DNA of 64,000 nt from Muricea muricata (GCA_963855995.1 OY979729.1:7272115-7336114), one strand, 5' to 3'; shown: positions 12,224 to 22,828, counted from the first letter of the stretch. Notes: generated from the letters alone by a model not told the origin. Program-made: numbers and translations.

Positions 12224-14260
12224 ATGTCAATGCTAAACGTAGCTAGCGTTGTAAAACACCTTGACGAAATTCGAATATTACTTTCTGATAAAAAATTGGA
12301 TGTCTTGGCAATTAATGAGACACGTCTCGATCCAACTATTCCCGATGGTTTTGTCAGCATTGATGGTTATGATGTACTGCGGAATGATCGGGATAGAAAT
12401 GGGGGAGGTGTGTGTATATACGTAAGATGTAATTTAAATTATAAAAATTGTTCTGATCTAGTTCCAAATGGCCTTGAAGCGGTGTGTGTGGAAATTAAGC
12501 TGACCAATACTCAGTCCTTCATAGTTTCAAGTATTTATAGACCACCATGTTCTCCAAGCGAAATTTTTACAAAAATTGAGAATTTGATCAAATCAATTGA
12601 TGACGAATGCAAAGAATTTTATATTTTGGGAGATCTAAATTGTAACATGTTACAATCAACAATGTCCACCACAAAAAGGCTTCAGGAAATTTTGGAATTA
12701 TATCAACTAACACAAATGATACATGGTCCTACACGCATCACTGATTCTAGTCGATCATTGTTGGATGTGGCTATCACATCAATGCCTGAAAAAATTACTT
12801 TTTCGGGGGTAGTCCATATTGGAATCAGTGATCATAGTCTCATCTATGCGATTCGGAAAATAAACGCAAGATCAAACAATGAATTGGAAAGTTTTCTTGA
12901 ATTTAGAAATTTTAAAAATTTCAATGTTTCATCATTTCTGGATGACCTGTGTAACATACCTTGGGAACAAATAAGGTTTAAAAGAAATGTAGATGAAATG
13001 TGGAAATTATGGAAAACATTTTTTGTAAGTGTTTTAGATATACATGCTCCTATGAGAAAGAAAAGATTAAGAAAAAGAGGCAATATTCCATGGGTAAACC
13101 GCAAAGTTAAGGCAAAATTATTTAAAAGAGATGCTTACAAGCGTAAAGCAATTAAGACCAATAAAAAAGAAGACTGGTTGTTATATAGGTCATCTAGGAA
13201 TGCTGCAAACATTGCCTTGCGTTGCGCTAAAAAGAATTATTATGCTCATAAATTTGCAGGTAAAAATCAAAATCCTAAACAAGCCTGGAGGACAATAAAT
13301 AATTTACTTGGTCGGAATAGAAAGCGAACTACGATCAATGAAATTAAGCTCTCCGAAAAAACAGTGACAACGACTGAGGAATTAGTTGAGGTTTTTAATG
13401 ATTATTTCAGTAATGTTGGTCCAAAACTTGCCGAGACTATTCCCAGTGACAATAATGTGAGCTTCCGAGATTTTATTACACCTCAAACAGGTAGTGGTTT
13501 CTCGTTCAAGCCAGTAAGTGTGACGTTAGTATACAATCTATTAAGGAAATTATCTACCTCCAAAGCTACTGGAATGGATAAAATTTCAGCTAAAGTTTTA
13601 AAGACGGCAGCTCCAGCCATTGCGCCTTCTCTTACTGAGATTATCAATATGTCAATTGACTCGGATCAATTTCCTTCGGAATGGAAAAATGCAAAAGTTA
13701 TTCCATCTTTTAAGAAAGGTAAGCGGACTATGTTGGATAACTATAGACCGATTTCAATCCTTCCTGTAGTAAGTAAACTTATAGAACGAATTTTATATGA
13801 CCAAATTTATGAATATTTCAGTCAGGAGAAACTTTTTTCAAAACAACAATTTGGATTTAGGCCCTGTCATTCTACTACTACTACATTGTTGGATTGTACG
13901 AACGAATGGTATGCCAACATGGACCGTGGACTTTATAGCTTAGTTGTTTTTCTCGACCTGAAAAAAGCATTTGATACTGTTAATCATGAAATTATGTTAA
14001 GCAAGTTTCAAATGTATGGCTTCAAAGAGAAAGCGATAAATCTTTTGCGTTGTTATTTGACGCATCGAACACAAAGATGTCAATTGAATGATAAGCTCTC
14101 AGGGGAGAAAGAAGTCATTTGTGGCATTCCTCAGGGGAGCATTCTAGGCCCTCTTCTATTCCTCATCTATATTAACGATTTGCCAAACTGTCTTAATGGC
14201 ACAACTTCTAGGTTATTTGCTGACGATACCAACTTAACGGCAGTTGGTGAAACAGTATGA
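12224..14260 (+). CDS. Retrotransposon ORF2, endonuclease and reverse transcriptase
   Basis: This frame encodes the endonuclease and most of the reverse transcriptase that copies element RNA at a nicked target. The APE-like endonuclease shows INETRLD, GGGVCIYV, SSIYRPP, ILGDLNCN and a final GISDHSL. After a basic linker (RKKRLRKRGNIPW) come reverse transcriptase motifs: TSKATGMDKI, DNYRPISILP, QFGFRPCHST, VVFLDLKKAFDTV, GIPQGSILGPLLF and the catalytic FADDTNL. The frame breaks four codons after the FADD box (VGETV, stop), and the rest of the protein continues in the overlapping downstream frame. ATG 12224 lies in the expected context just before the first endonuclease strand. Confidence 0.93.
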   Translation: MSMLNVASVVKHLDEIRILLSDKKLDVLAINETRLDPTIPDGFVSIDGYDVLRNDRDRNGGGVCIYVRCNLNYKNCSDLVPNGLEAVCVEIKLTNTQSFIVSSIYRPPCSPSEIFTKIENLIKSIDDECKEFYILGDLNCNMLQSTMSTTKRLQEILELYQLTQMIHGPTRITDSSRSLLDVAITSMPEKITFSGVVHIGISDHSLIYAIRKINARSNNELESFLEFRNFKNFNVSSFLDDLCNIPWEQIRFKRNVDEMWKLWKTFFVSVLDIHAPMRKKRLRKRGNIPWVNRKVKAKLFKRDAYKRKAIKTNKKEDWLLYRSSRNAANIALRCAKKNYYAHKFAGKNQNPKQAWRTINNLLGRNRKRTTINEIKLSEKTVTTTEELVEVFNDYFSNVGPKLAETIPSDNNVSFRDFITPQTGSGFSFKPVSVTLVYNLLRKLSTSKATGMDKISAKVLKTAAPAIAPSLTEIINMSIDSDQFPSEWKNAKVIPSFKKGKRTMLDNYRPISILPVVSKLIERILYDQIYEYFSQEKLFSKQQFGFRPCHSTTTTLLDCTNEWYANMDRGLYSLVVFLDLKKAFDTVNHEIMLSKFQMYGFKEKAINLLRCYLTHRTQRCQLNDKLSGEKEVICGIPQGSILGPLLFLIYINDLPNCLNGTTSRLFADDTNLTAVGETV

Positions 14261-15053
14261 GGTGGAAGGGAGGGCGGATATTGATATGGGGAATGTCCGG
14301 AAATGGCTGTGTGCAAATAAGCTTAGTTTAAATATTGGGAAAACCGAGTATATTTTAATTGGATCAAGGCATAAAACAAATAGTATAGATACCGAACGAG
14401 GGATTAAAATAGAAAACCAAGTGATTAAGAAAGTGAGAAACACCAAAGTACTTGGAGTTAAACTAGATGAAAATTTGAGTTGGGAAAAGCATATTGACCA
14501 TATCAGCAGTAAAATGACATCAGGTATAGGAGCAATTATGAGGATAAAGGATTATGTTGAGCAAAGCACTCTGGTAACAGTTTATAATGCCTTAATTCAA
14601 CCTTATTTCGATTATTGCTGCGAAATATGGGATACATGTAATAAAGGACTAAGTGAACGTCTACAAAAACTCCAAAATAGAGCGGCTAGAGTGATCATGA
14701 ACCTGAATAATGAGCATGGTCAGTCTATCTTGGCTCGAAAATCCTTAGGTTGGGTAACTCTTGAAGAGCGCAGAGCTCAACTAAAAGCAAGGTTAATGTA
14801 CAAAATAGTAAATGGTTTAGCCCCACAACGACTATGTGAGGCTTTTCGTAAAGTAAATGAAATTCATGAATATGAATTAAGAGGCGCATCGACAAAGCTT
14901 CATATTCCAAGACCGAAAACAGAGTTTTTAAAAAACAGTTTTCAATATAGTGGGGCTAAGCTTTGGAATAGAATACCTGAAGAGATACGAAATTCGACAT
15001 CCTATAACATCTTTATTAACAAACTTTCCTCCTCGACCTCAACCATAATTTAA
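14244..15053 (+). CDS. Retrotransposon ORF2, reverse transcriptase thumb and C-terminus
   Basis: This frame overlaps the previous one by 17 bases and carries the remainder of the same protein: VRKWLCANKLSLNIGKTEYI (thumb entry), LGVKLDENLSWEKHI, LIQPYFDYCCEIWD, LQNRAARVI and the terminal AKLWNRIPEEIRN block found at the end of CR1/L2 and Jockey-like ORF2 proteins. A single-base indel near 14250 best explains the split. The stop at 15051-15053 is followed by a 200-base AT-rich 3' UTR and the TCTA tail. Confidence 0.9.
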   Translation: MVKQYEVEGRADIDMGNVRKWLCANKLSLNIGKTEYILIGSRHKTNSIDTERGIKIENQVIKKVRNTKVLGVKLDENLSWEKHIDHISSKMTSGIGAIMRIKDYVEQSTLVTVYNALIQPYFDYCCEIWDTCNKGLSERLQKLQNRAARVIMNLNNEHGQSILARKSLGWVTLEERRAQLKARLMYKIVNGLAPQRLCEAFRKVNEIHEYELRGASTKLHIPRPKTEFLKNSFQYSGAKLWNRIPEEIRNSTSYNIFINKLSSSTSTII

Positions 15054-15274
15054 TTGTTTTCTAAGTTGTAATAATAATTTAGTTATGTAGAGATATGTCT
15101 ACACGTACGTACAACAGAGTAATTTTAGTAGTTAATACATCTAAAAATTTGTTATTATTATTTCCATTATTATTTATAAAATGTAATAATTTTTATATGC
15201 ACATCCCTTCTGGAAATCAGCTAATGTTGAGAAGATTAATGTGTTTAAATAAAGGTTTATCTATCTATCTATCT

Positions 15275-15437
15275 AGTGTTCTTGGCGTTTGTAGTGTTCT
15301 TGGCGTTTGTAGTGTTCTTGGCGTTTGTAGTGTTCTTGGCGTTTGTAGTGTTGTTGGCGTTTGTAGTGTTGTTGGCGTTTGTACTGTTGTTGGGGTTTGT
15401 AGTGTTGTTGGGGTTTGTAGTGTTGTTGGCGTTTTTA
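15275..15437. repeat. 18-bp minisatellite, 9 units right of the retrotransposon
   Basis: Same unit and orientation as the array at 1-10503. The last units carry GGGG and TTTTTAGGG variants typical of an array edge. It is the distal end of the same array, cut off by the retrotransposon insertion. Confidence 0.95.
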
Positions 15438-15570
15438 GGGTTTTGTTTAATTTCCGGCTCGGTAACGTAATACTGCGAAGCATAGCCGATACCAAGCCGA
15501 CGTAGGCCTAAGGTATAACGTAACATAAAGAATCGGTAATTTTAGTGTTTCAGATTTTTAAGTTAACAGT
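15438..15570 (+). other. Leader between 18-bp array and transposase gene, shared with 37.9 kb
   Basis: About 130 bases separate the array from the ATG at 15571. Read by eye, most of it aligns with the reverse complement of about 37880-38010, next to the second 18-bp array. Shared segments include AATTTCCGGCT, TACTGCGAAG, AGCCGATAC and TTTTTAAG(T/C)TAAC, in the same order and spacing. This makes the pair one leader of a transposon family, probably holding the promoter or 5' UTR. Confidence 0.8.
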
Positions 15571-16686
15571 ATGGCTCGCTTACGAAATTGTATTGTGCTT
15601 ATTCTGTTTGTTTTTAGTCAAGATTTTCGTGCAATAGATTGCATTGATATCCCTTTAGAATGGTTGTCATATTTGCGTGAAATGGTAAGGAAATTTGACG
15701 CAGAACCATGGTCACCTGTATGTGTTCCCCATAGCATTATATTGACGATCGAACAGCGTGCGAAGATCTCAGGCAATGTCTTTCCAAACATTATATTTTG
15801 GGATCCTCTAGTTCAGTTTCCTCAATTAGCAACGTCTATAAATAAATGTGTAGCTGATAACTGCGAAGAAGTTATGACGAGGAGAGAATGGCAGGATGGT
15901 CGAAACAAAGCCTCAATGCCACGTGTTATTCATGGAATTGACGGAATAGTACTACTTGTTAGCAGAATATATGTTTGCAACTCTGGTCATCGATGCATTA
16001 GTCACGACGAACGAATTTTATTAGCCTTTCCATCTTCTGCTCATTTGCCTTTCGTGTTGACTCATCGTTCTGGCCTGACAAGTCGTTGTCTTTCGTTAGT
16101 AATATCTTTAATCGAAGAAGGTAAAAGAATTTCCGCAATTGAAGCTGCTTTGCGTGAGACGAGAAAGGATGTCTTTTACCGCAACTGTTTGTGTTATGCT
16201 AAGCTGCAAAGCAATACAGACAAACTTGACGCCCCAAAATTTGAACAATCAGTGAATGGGTTATTTTGTCCAGGAAAGAAAATTTTACTGTCGGCATTTC
16301 TACAAAACTTTTGGAATAATGAGATCTATTATAGACGAAGAATGCACAATGTAGGTATTAACAGCGACTGGATATGTTGTGATCATACATTCAAATCAAT
16401 AACGAATATTGGAATTTACCAACCTAATGGAAGTGGCGGTTTTAAATGGGTTAAGCAATTCAAATCGCTTTTTATCGTACTTAATGACATTGGCCAGGTT
16501 TTATCCTGGCAGTTTGCTGACGACACTTCTATAGATACGGTTTGTGAACTGTTGAGGGAAATCAAAACAAGGCTGGCTGTTAAAAAGGAAAATCTAAGGG
16601 AAATTTACGTTGATGACTGCTGCAAAGTCAGATACAAATTACAGGATATTTTTGGTCACGATGTTTTGAAATTCAAAAGTATTTGA
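15571..16686 (+). pseudogene. DDE transposase of the array-flanked family, 3'-truncated copy
   Basis: The 371-residue frame is the N-terminal half of the protein encoded complete at 18258-22130. The shared core reads CCDHTFKSI (first catalytic Asp), a strand-rich segment ending GQVLSWQF, and IYVDDCCKVR (second Asp). In the intact gene the next block is KLDLFHACQ; here the match ends at about 16669 and the frame stops at 16686, so the third catalytic residue, OTU domain and CXC domains are missing. The N-terminus has a hydrophobic stretch (CIVLILFVFS), as in the intact gene. It reads away from the 18-bp array. The break is where an unrelated transposase relic begins on the other strand. Confidence 0.85.
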
Positions 16687-17310
16687 CGGTCCATTAACCG
16701 TGTTAGCGTACGTAACACCTGTTAAACCACAAAGCAGGTTAAGGGTCACATTGGCTGTTTGGCAGTACCTACATACTTCGACTGCCCTCTCTCCAACCTT
16801 TGCGTGACCATAATTTCTTGATCCAGCGTTAGGAAGTTTTATCCCACAGTCGTCGAAATATTGAAGCTTATATGGATCTTTTCCGTACAAGTAGTCTACG
16901 AAAAGCTGTGTATAAGCCATGTTAGCAATTGTGAAACGTTCTTGAGCCACATTCGTGACTTTTTTAAACGAAAATTGTCCATCAGGTAGTTTATATTTTA
17001 CTGCATTACAGAGAGAGGTTGTCGACGTACTACCTTTTGGGAGATCTCCAAACTCGTACAAGCACTCCATAACTTCTGAATACGTTATAGACGGCTTCTG
17101 TGTTTCTAAAACTTCCACTAACTGAATATCACCATCTGAAAGACTCCGTTTGTTCGCCACATCAACAAAGCTTTAAGCTCCCCGTGAAAATACCTGTATC
17201 TTTATCGCCTCCCTTAGATTTGATTTCGTCAATAATATTAAGTCTTCTGTTTGGAGAAATAGGCTTTCCGTTTTGAAAACAACTACCTTTCTTGTTTAGC
17301 CGCCACATTT
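16669..17310 (-). pseudogene. IS630/Tc1-like DDE_3 transposase relic
   Basis: Reading leftward, a degraded N-terminal stretch (about 17310-17165: RLNKKGSCFQNGKPISPN, then INIIDEIKSKG-like residues) looks like a helix-turn-helix. It is separated by an in-frame stop from a 173-residue frame starting at 17160. That frame shows LQYFDDCGIKLP (first catalytic Asp region), AGSRNYGHAKVGERAVEVCRY and VTLNLLCGLTGV, the pattern of IS630/Tc1-mariner DDE_3 domains common in invertebrate genomes. It stops after NGPSNTFEF, before the second and third acidic residues. The protein is therefore incomplete at both ends. Its left end is fused to the truncated transposase at 15571-16686. Confidence 0.75.
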
Positions 17311-17341
17311 CTTCATGTATTATTGCTTAACTTAGACTGTA

Positions 17342-17393
17342 CGGCCCGCCCACTATACTGTGGCCCGCCCACTATACTGTGCCCCGCCCTTTA
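17342..17393. repeat. Short GC-rich tandem repeat, about 2.5 units
   Basis: GGCCCGCCCACTATACTGTG occurs twice in a row from 17343, with a partial third unit (CCCCGCCC). It is much richer in G and C than its surroundings. The following 17394-17850 shows no gene or repeat I can support. Confidence 0.7.
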
Positions 17394-17850
17394 GAAACAA
17401 TGTCATTTGACCTTAGAAACGGTCAATTTTTAATAGCCCAACGTGCGTTGCGAACGCATGTCGTTTCACGGTCAAACGGAATCGGCTGTAATGTTTTTAC
17501 AGTTGTTGGTGTTTTTGTCGTTGTTGGTGTGTTTATAGATCGTATATGGATTCAATTTCTAAAGAAATTAATAATAATGATTTAAATTTGCATAGCATGA
17601 CCAAATTGTCGGGCTAGTTTCGCTACTGAATCTGCGTCAAAAATTGTAGGAACAGAGGTTACAGAGTGATATTTGACGTTTTCTAAGATGACTTTGCGAG
17701 TTTACTTGACCAGACGATATAGTTCTGAGACAATTTTTTGTTCATTTCACAATCAAATATAAAAGTTAGATTTGAACTATAAAGTCATTTAAGTGCATCA
17801 ACGAAATATGAATATAATTACGCGAAAACTTGTCTAATAACTGACATTCA

Positions 17851-18211
17851 GACCCGTCCACACGTACCGAATATTTTTGAAAACGCAGGTTTTTTCTCTT
17901 TTTGGCATTGCGTTCACACGTAGGTGGGTTTTTTGGCAACCGAAAACGAGAATTTGAGCTGCTGAAAACGGCGATTTTTGAACACGATATTGCGCTATGA
18001 ACAGTTAAGAAATGCAGTTAAGAGCACTTGCTCTAGGCCTACTCCGAAAGTCGCTTCGCATCATTTCAATGCGCCTTAAGTCCCAGCCAATTTTATATCC
18101 AATTAAAAGGCGAAAAAGGTTCGAATACGCAACGTGTGGACGCGAATTTTTTCAAAAACGGAGATAAAATCTCCGTTTTCAAAAAATCCCTGGCCACATG
18201 TGGACAGGACC
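17851..18211. mobile_element. MITE-like element with inverted ends
   Basis: The left end reads GACCCGTCCACACGTACC and the right end, in reverse complement, GGTCCTGTCCACATGTGGCC. Both are followed inward by a TTTTTGAAAACG(C/G)AG segment. The inside is non-coding and holds a second internal inverted pair (AACGGAGATAAAATCTCCGTT). Size and end structure fit a hAT-like or similar non-autonomous element; the target duplication is not clear. Confidence 0.65.
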
Positions 18212-18257
18212 TTACAAGTTAAGTTTGTTTTGTTCGATGTGATTTATACTTCTAACG

Positions 18258-19015
18258 TCATTTAGCTTGCATTTCTATGTCAGCCAATCTTATGTAAATA
18301 TCCTGTTTACCACGAAGATGAAGAAGTTTCGCGGCAATTTGTGCGCTTCTTTTTTTCCCAATTTCTAACTTCATTTCTAAAACAGAATCTGAAGACGCCA
18401 AATATTGATACAAACGTGTCACGTTGGAAACATCAACCAGCAAGTTACTACACTGCAAAACGTCTTGTAAAACAATTAAAGTCATTGTTTCTAGTTCAGT
18501 CCATGGACCGATAGAAATATCAAATCCTTCTTTCGCGAGATAACTCGATCCTTTCGATCTTTTATAAACATTGCTGTTTTCACGTTTTCTTTTTTTCGCA
18601 CTAATGGAGTCGCTATGAACTTCGTTCCTGGATGCTTCAGTTATGTTGCCGCAATTCTTACATTTGCATGTAATTGAGCAACTAACACCGTGAAGCAAAC
18701 ATGGGCATCTTGATTTACGCAAAGTGTCTTTGCTCGACGTAGGGCTATTGTGGCAGGAACATTGTATAAATACGCCGGCGGCGGGGAAAAAGTGCTCGGC
18801 AGATCGCTTAATGGGCGGCTTATTGCCACAATTCTTACACCTGCATGCTCGAGAACAGGTTGCGTTGGCTTTTACACAAGGACATCTTGCCATATTTGTA
18901 TCATCGCTGAAGCAAGAAGGATTTGTAGAACCCTCTTTCTGTTTTCTACCGCAGCTGCATCCTTTCTCAGCACTGTTTCCTCGGATACGGTTGGATGTGT
19001 GGCAATCACCAATAG
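18258..19015 (-). other. Exon 2 of the transposase: two Tesmin/TSO1-like CXC domains
   Basis: Two similar cysteine-rich units occur: CSCGRKQKE then RCPCVKANATCSRACRCKNC, and CSCHNSP then RCPCLLHGVSCSITCKCKNC. They resemble the CXC (CRC) zinc-binding motif of Tesmin/TSO1 proteins, which binds DNA through clustered zinc ions. A basic KKRKREN stretch, probably a nuclear localisation signal, and a 100-residue helical tail follow. The frame is open upstream to 19082, but the acceptor at 19016-19017 joins in phase with exon 1. The CXC units are the likely DNA-binding part of the transposase. Confidence 0.8.
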
Positions 19016-22000
19016 CTAAAACATATTTGAATATTTGAAAACAAAATTTTATTGGTTTTGTTAGGCCTACAATGTTCAGCAATGTTGAATAAAAACAAAC
19101 CCGATTTAATATAGATCAAACGTTACACACCAAAGTGCCCAAAGTAAATTTAACAATATTGCATTAAGCAATTAATTGCCATTACTGGTTTGAGGGGGGG
19201 GGGCTTTTGAAAACAGCTTATTCAACTCTTCTCGTCAGTGCAAGCTTTACTACGGTAAAATATCATTTAACTTTTTTATAATTACTTAAATAATTTATAA
19301 TTAATTTCTATAATGACTGATGTTGCTGCTGTTGTTGTTGTTGTTATTATTATTGCTGTTGTTGCAAGGACCGCTGAGAGAAATTCTGCAGCAAGGGGCT
19401 AAATTTTTCCTCTGGGCCCTATGACGTTTTAATAACAAACGATGTCATAAAGAGCCCTCGTGCTGTAGACCCAAGTTGAAAAAGGGTCGGCAATTTTCTC
19501 AATTTGCAAATGGATTCTACCAACCTCAACAGTACATTTTTAAGAAACCTCGTTTAATTTTAGGTCATCTCTCGGCTGGTTTGCTGTTGTGGTTGTTAGA
19601 ATGAGAGTATATACCTAAACATATAAATTAAAATACCTTTGGTTCCGTCATAATGGCCAGGAGTCGTGTGATTGAAAGCAATGTAAATTGGTGACGAATA
19701 TCTTATTCTGTCGGGAATAAAAGTGAAATGTGGAGCTCCTGGGTATGAGGTAATTACCACAATGGGCAATCCTAACACATTGCAACACACTTTTACACAC
19801 ATATCAGCTAGATTGCAACTAAATCTCCCATTTTCACTCATATAACTTATTTCATGAAATAGTTCTTCTTCCGGCAACCCTATCCACTCCTGGTACTGAG
19901 AAGTGTTTTCCTTTAACTCTTGTAAGAATAATGTACGTAGAGTTACCGCGTCGTTATCAGGTGAACACCCCAGTAAGTTAAGAGCTTTTAAGTACTTAAT
20001 GTGTTTCAGTCTCGCGGAGTCATCAGTATCGCAGAGCTCTTCTGTTGAGAATGGAAATAACTTGTGCAGCTGGAGCGAAATACTGTGAAAACAGCAATTA
20101 CCATCTCCGATCACAGTATCCACATCCAAATTGAAAGAGTTTAAGTTTCTTTTTAGGGTTTCTTTGTTTTTGCCCTCCTCAACTGATGCAAATTTGTCTA
20201 CATCTAAATTATTTATATTGTCGTAGTCAGAGCATCGTATTAGAGAGGCGTGCTCTTTAAAACCTGATAATAAGGGAAAGTCAAGGAGATTCAAGCTACG
20301 TATTGCACATTGATTGTTTATCTTTTGAACAGTCTCGTACAGTTGCAAAGTTCTTTCGATGATATACATCACAGTTGAGCTGTTAAGCAAGTCATCAAGA
20401 ACAGTAACGTGCAGAAAGGTGTTACCACACTGATCAGCATCTTGTTCAGTTGGTCCCATGGCAAGTCTTTCCTTGGTTTTATCTGCAAAAGGTGGTGGAA
20501 TTTCTTTGGACGCGTCATTGTTCACTTTGAACGGCAGGGCTGTTGAAGAAGCGCAGTTATTAGAAATATCTTCTGAATATTCAGCTGGAATAATAGGTAC
20601 AACTCTCTGATTTTTTATGTGTTTGACACTTTTTTTCCTGTTATTCCATACGTATAATGCTAATGTGAGGCATGCAATAGCTAGTTCAGGGGAAATTGTA
20701 TTAGCTCCAACCAACAGCGACTTTCGCAAATGTCGGTGTAAACGCTCATTTTTTTCTGTTCCCTCCCCCGGCAAAATTCCTGACAAGCATCCTTTATTTA
20801 TGTGCCTTCTAAGGTCATCAACCGATTTCAGCGTTTTTGCATTGAGTTGACCTTGCCAACGACAAAGGAGTTGCTCAAGATTTGCAATTATTACTTCAGG
20901 CTCTGGTGTGGTCATTTCTCTTTCTTCGCCAACGTCACCATCCACTCTAAATATCAAACCGAACTCTCTTGAAAATTGATTTTTTATTCCATCATGATCT
21001 AATGTTTGTATAACGCGTTGACACGCGTGAAAAAGATCAAGTTTAATTTTTACGTTACCGCCGAAAACGTTTTGATAGCTATTGCGCATTTTACAACAGT
21101 CGTCGAGAATTATAACTTCCAAATTAATGCCGCTGTTTAGCATTCGTTCTTTTAAGTCAAACAATAAGTCTTCTATTTCCTTAAAACCCGTTGTCTTTGT
21201 CAAACGCCATGCAACCACCTCGCCATATCCATTCATCCCGAAAAAACATCCATCAAATTGTTTAACAAAAGAATTGTCATTTCTTACAATTCCGATATGC
21301 TTGCTGACTTTAAAAGTGTGGTCAAATGACATTACGGTGCCAGTCAACTTCTGCATTTCAGCATGAAAAATGTGTTTAGTTTCTTCATAATGGCATAGGA
21401 ATATGTGCATCAGTTTATCGTTACTAGGAAAAGAATATAAGACATTTCCATAAAACGACTGTAAGTCAGCTGCATTACTAGTATGCTCTCCAAGAATTAA
21501 CTTTCTTCGCTGAAAATTGCGGTAGTTTAACGATGCCAAGCGCTCGGTAATTTTAACAAAATTTTGTCCTATTTCAATGCTTGTCCAGAGATTATCAAGC
21601 AGGTCATGCGTCAATGCACTTTTGTAATGTAAAATAATTGGGAGCTTATTTGCCAAATTTCGTGGAATAGCATCCATAATGGATTTTGATGCTGAAAGAA
21701 AGGTGTGTTTCAGCCACGTTGAACTTCCAGACGAAGCACATTCGTAATATCTCTGAATGAATACAACATTTCCACCAGTATCATATACCATACGTGGATT
21801 TAAATAATTTTCTTTAGAAAGCACGGATTGCCATTTTTTACAAACTAGTTGCACATTATGGATGGGACACATTAATGGTAGTGTAAAATGACTAATCGGG
21901 CACCAAATAAAAACTTTTGGGAGGAACGCGCAGTCACTGTTCGAAGTTAATATGATGTTATCGTATTTACCATCAGCAGGATTCTTTTCATATTCTGCGA

Positions 22001-22130
22001 GCAATTGATGCAGGATATTCTCGGCTTTTTCATCAATATACACTCCCTTAGTAAGAGTAATTAGTTGTGACAGCACAAGCATGTAGTGAAACATCTTGAA
22101 GCCCGTTGTACAGTAAAAACAAATGAGCAA
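18258..22130 (-). CDS. DDE transposase fused to OTU protease and two CXC domains (two exons)
   Basis: Exon 1 is 22130-19637 and exon 2 is 19015-18258, joined across a 621-base GT-AG intron in matching phase (AAAG|gtattt, ttttag|CTATTGG); the product is 1,083 residues. Residues 265-465 form an RNase-H-like DDE core: FDHTFKVSKHIG (D270), ILDDCCKMRN (D343/D344), KLDLFHACQR, and GTEKNERLHR (E462). Residues 670-830 are an OTU cysteine-protease domain with GDGNCCFHS (C679) and a HYDGT catalytic histidine (H826). Exon 2 adds two CXC zinc-binding units. A weakly signal-like hydrophobic start (residues 12-28) is odd for a nuclear protein; a later start is possible. No frameshift or stop is visible, so this may be an active autonomous transposase. 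Its 5' end faces a minisatellite and a conserved terminal block. I recognise the family as a metazoan transposon protein but cannot name the superfamily (KDZ or MULE-related are candidates). Confidence 0.87.
19016..19636 (-). other. Intron of the transposase gene
   Basis: Bounded by GT at 19636-19635 and AG at 19017-19016 on the minus strand. It includes a poly-G run (about 19194-19203) and a TTG/TTA trinucleotide microsatellite (19322-19364). Nothing else is recognisable. Confidence 0.7.
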
Positions 22131-22256
22131 TTCGACTCAATACAATTTTATTTACAAGCCCGTTGTACAATTTTATAATATAGCATTTGTAAATCCTGAA
22201 CACTGATTGGCTAAGAGCCGTGTTGATATAACTCGATGTAAACACGGAAAATTTCG

Positions 22257-22553
22257 AACAGCAATAACACTAATAACGGCAATAACACCAATAACAGCAA
22301 TAACGCCAATAACAGCGAGAACGGCAATAACTCTAATAACACCAAGAACGGCAATAACAGCAATAACGGCAATAACAGCAATAACAGCAATAACGCTAAT
22401 AACGGCAATAACACCAATAACAGCAATAACGGCAACAACACTAACAACACCAATAACGGCAACAACGCCAATAACAGCAATAACGCCAATAACGCCATTA
22501 ACACCAGTAACGGCAATAACACCAATAACAGGAATGACGCCATAACGGCAATA
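22257..22553. repeat. 9-bp minisatellite upstream of the transposase gene
   Basis: About 33 units of a 9-mer such as AATAACGGC, AATAACACC and AATAACAGC. The unit sequence is unrelated to the GTAGTGTTCTTGGCGTTT array but has half its period. It sits between the transposase start (127 bases away) and the 83-bp terminal block, the position the 18-bp array takes in the copy at 38 kb. Confidence 0.93.
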
Positions 22554-22636
22554 ACTACTAAACAGATATCACTACTGTATATATTAGCACTGGTCACACG
22601 GATCCATTCCAGTCCCATAAGATGAAGTACATACCC
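22554..22636 (-). mobile_element. Transposon terminal block, copy 1 (83 bp)
   Basis: An 83-base segment from ACTACTAAACAGATATC to GATGAAGTACATACCC, identical by eye to 42003-42085. Homology ends at the outer CATACC(C), after which the three copies differ. Read outward to inward it starts GGTATGTAC. It marks the outer end of the element holding the transposase at 18258-22130. A left partner was not found, so it is unknown whether the family has terminal inverted repeats. Confidence 0.85.
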
Positions 22637-22695
22637 TGTTTATAGCAAGCCATACAACTTATTACCTGACTTATTACCATAAATTGATTGTATAC

Positions 22696-22736
22696 CATCC
22701 TCGCCCCAGGGCCTTTTCTGGGAACGAGGCAGACTA
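22696..22736. repeat. Short palindrome related to the 31.1-kb MITE end
   Basis: CCTCGCCCCAGGGCCTTTTC is followed by TGGGAACGAGG, the two ends of the CCTCGTTCCCAGGGCC family back to back. It looks like an almost fully deleted copy of the element at 31112-31768. Confidence 0.55.
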
Positions 22737-22828
22737 ATTGATCTAGGTTGACTGTATGCGTATTGATCAGTGGGGAATAACCTATTTAACAAATACCTTA
22801 ACAACCTATTTAGCAAATATATTGGCTA

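Larger units (their letters stand above)
10504..15274 (+). mobile_element. CR1/L2-like non-LTR retrotransposon inserted in the 18-bp array
   Basis: An ORF1 with an SGNH hydrolase domain is followed by an ORF2 with apurinic-type endonuclease and reverse transcriptase, then a short 3' UTR ending in a TCTA microsatellite tail (about 15257-15274). Minisatellite lies on both sides and resumes in phase, with at most the 3 bases TAG shared between the junctions, so this is an insertion into the array. Only 12 bases precede the ORF1 start codon, so the 5' end is either truncated or unusually short. Two apparent single-base frameshifts, one in each ORF, suggest this copy is inactive but young. Confidence 0.9.

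Noticed and set aside
18724-19038. Plus-strand frames of 89-104 codons over the CXC exon
   Set aside because: Antisense shadows of the cysteine-rich exon, whose splice phase and motifs support the minus strand.
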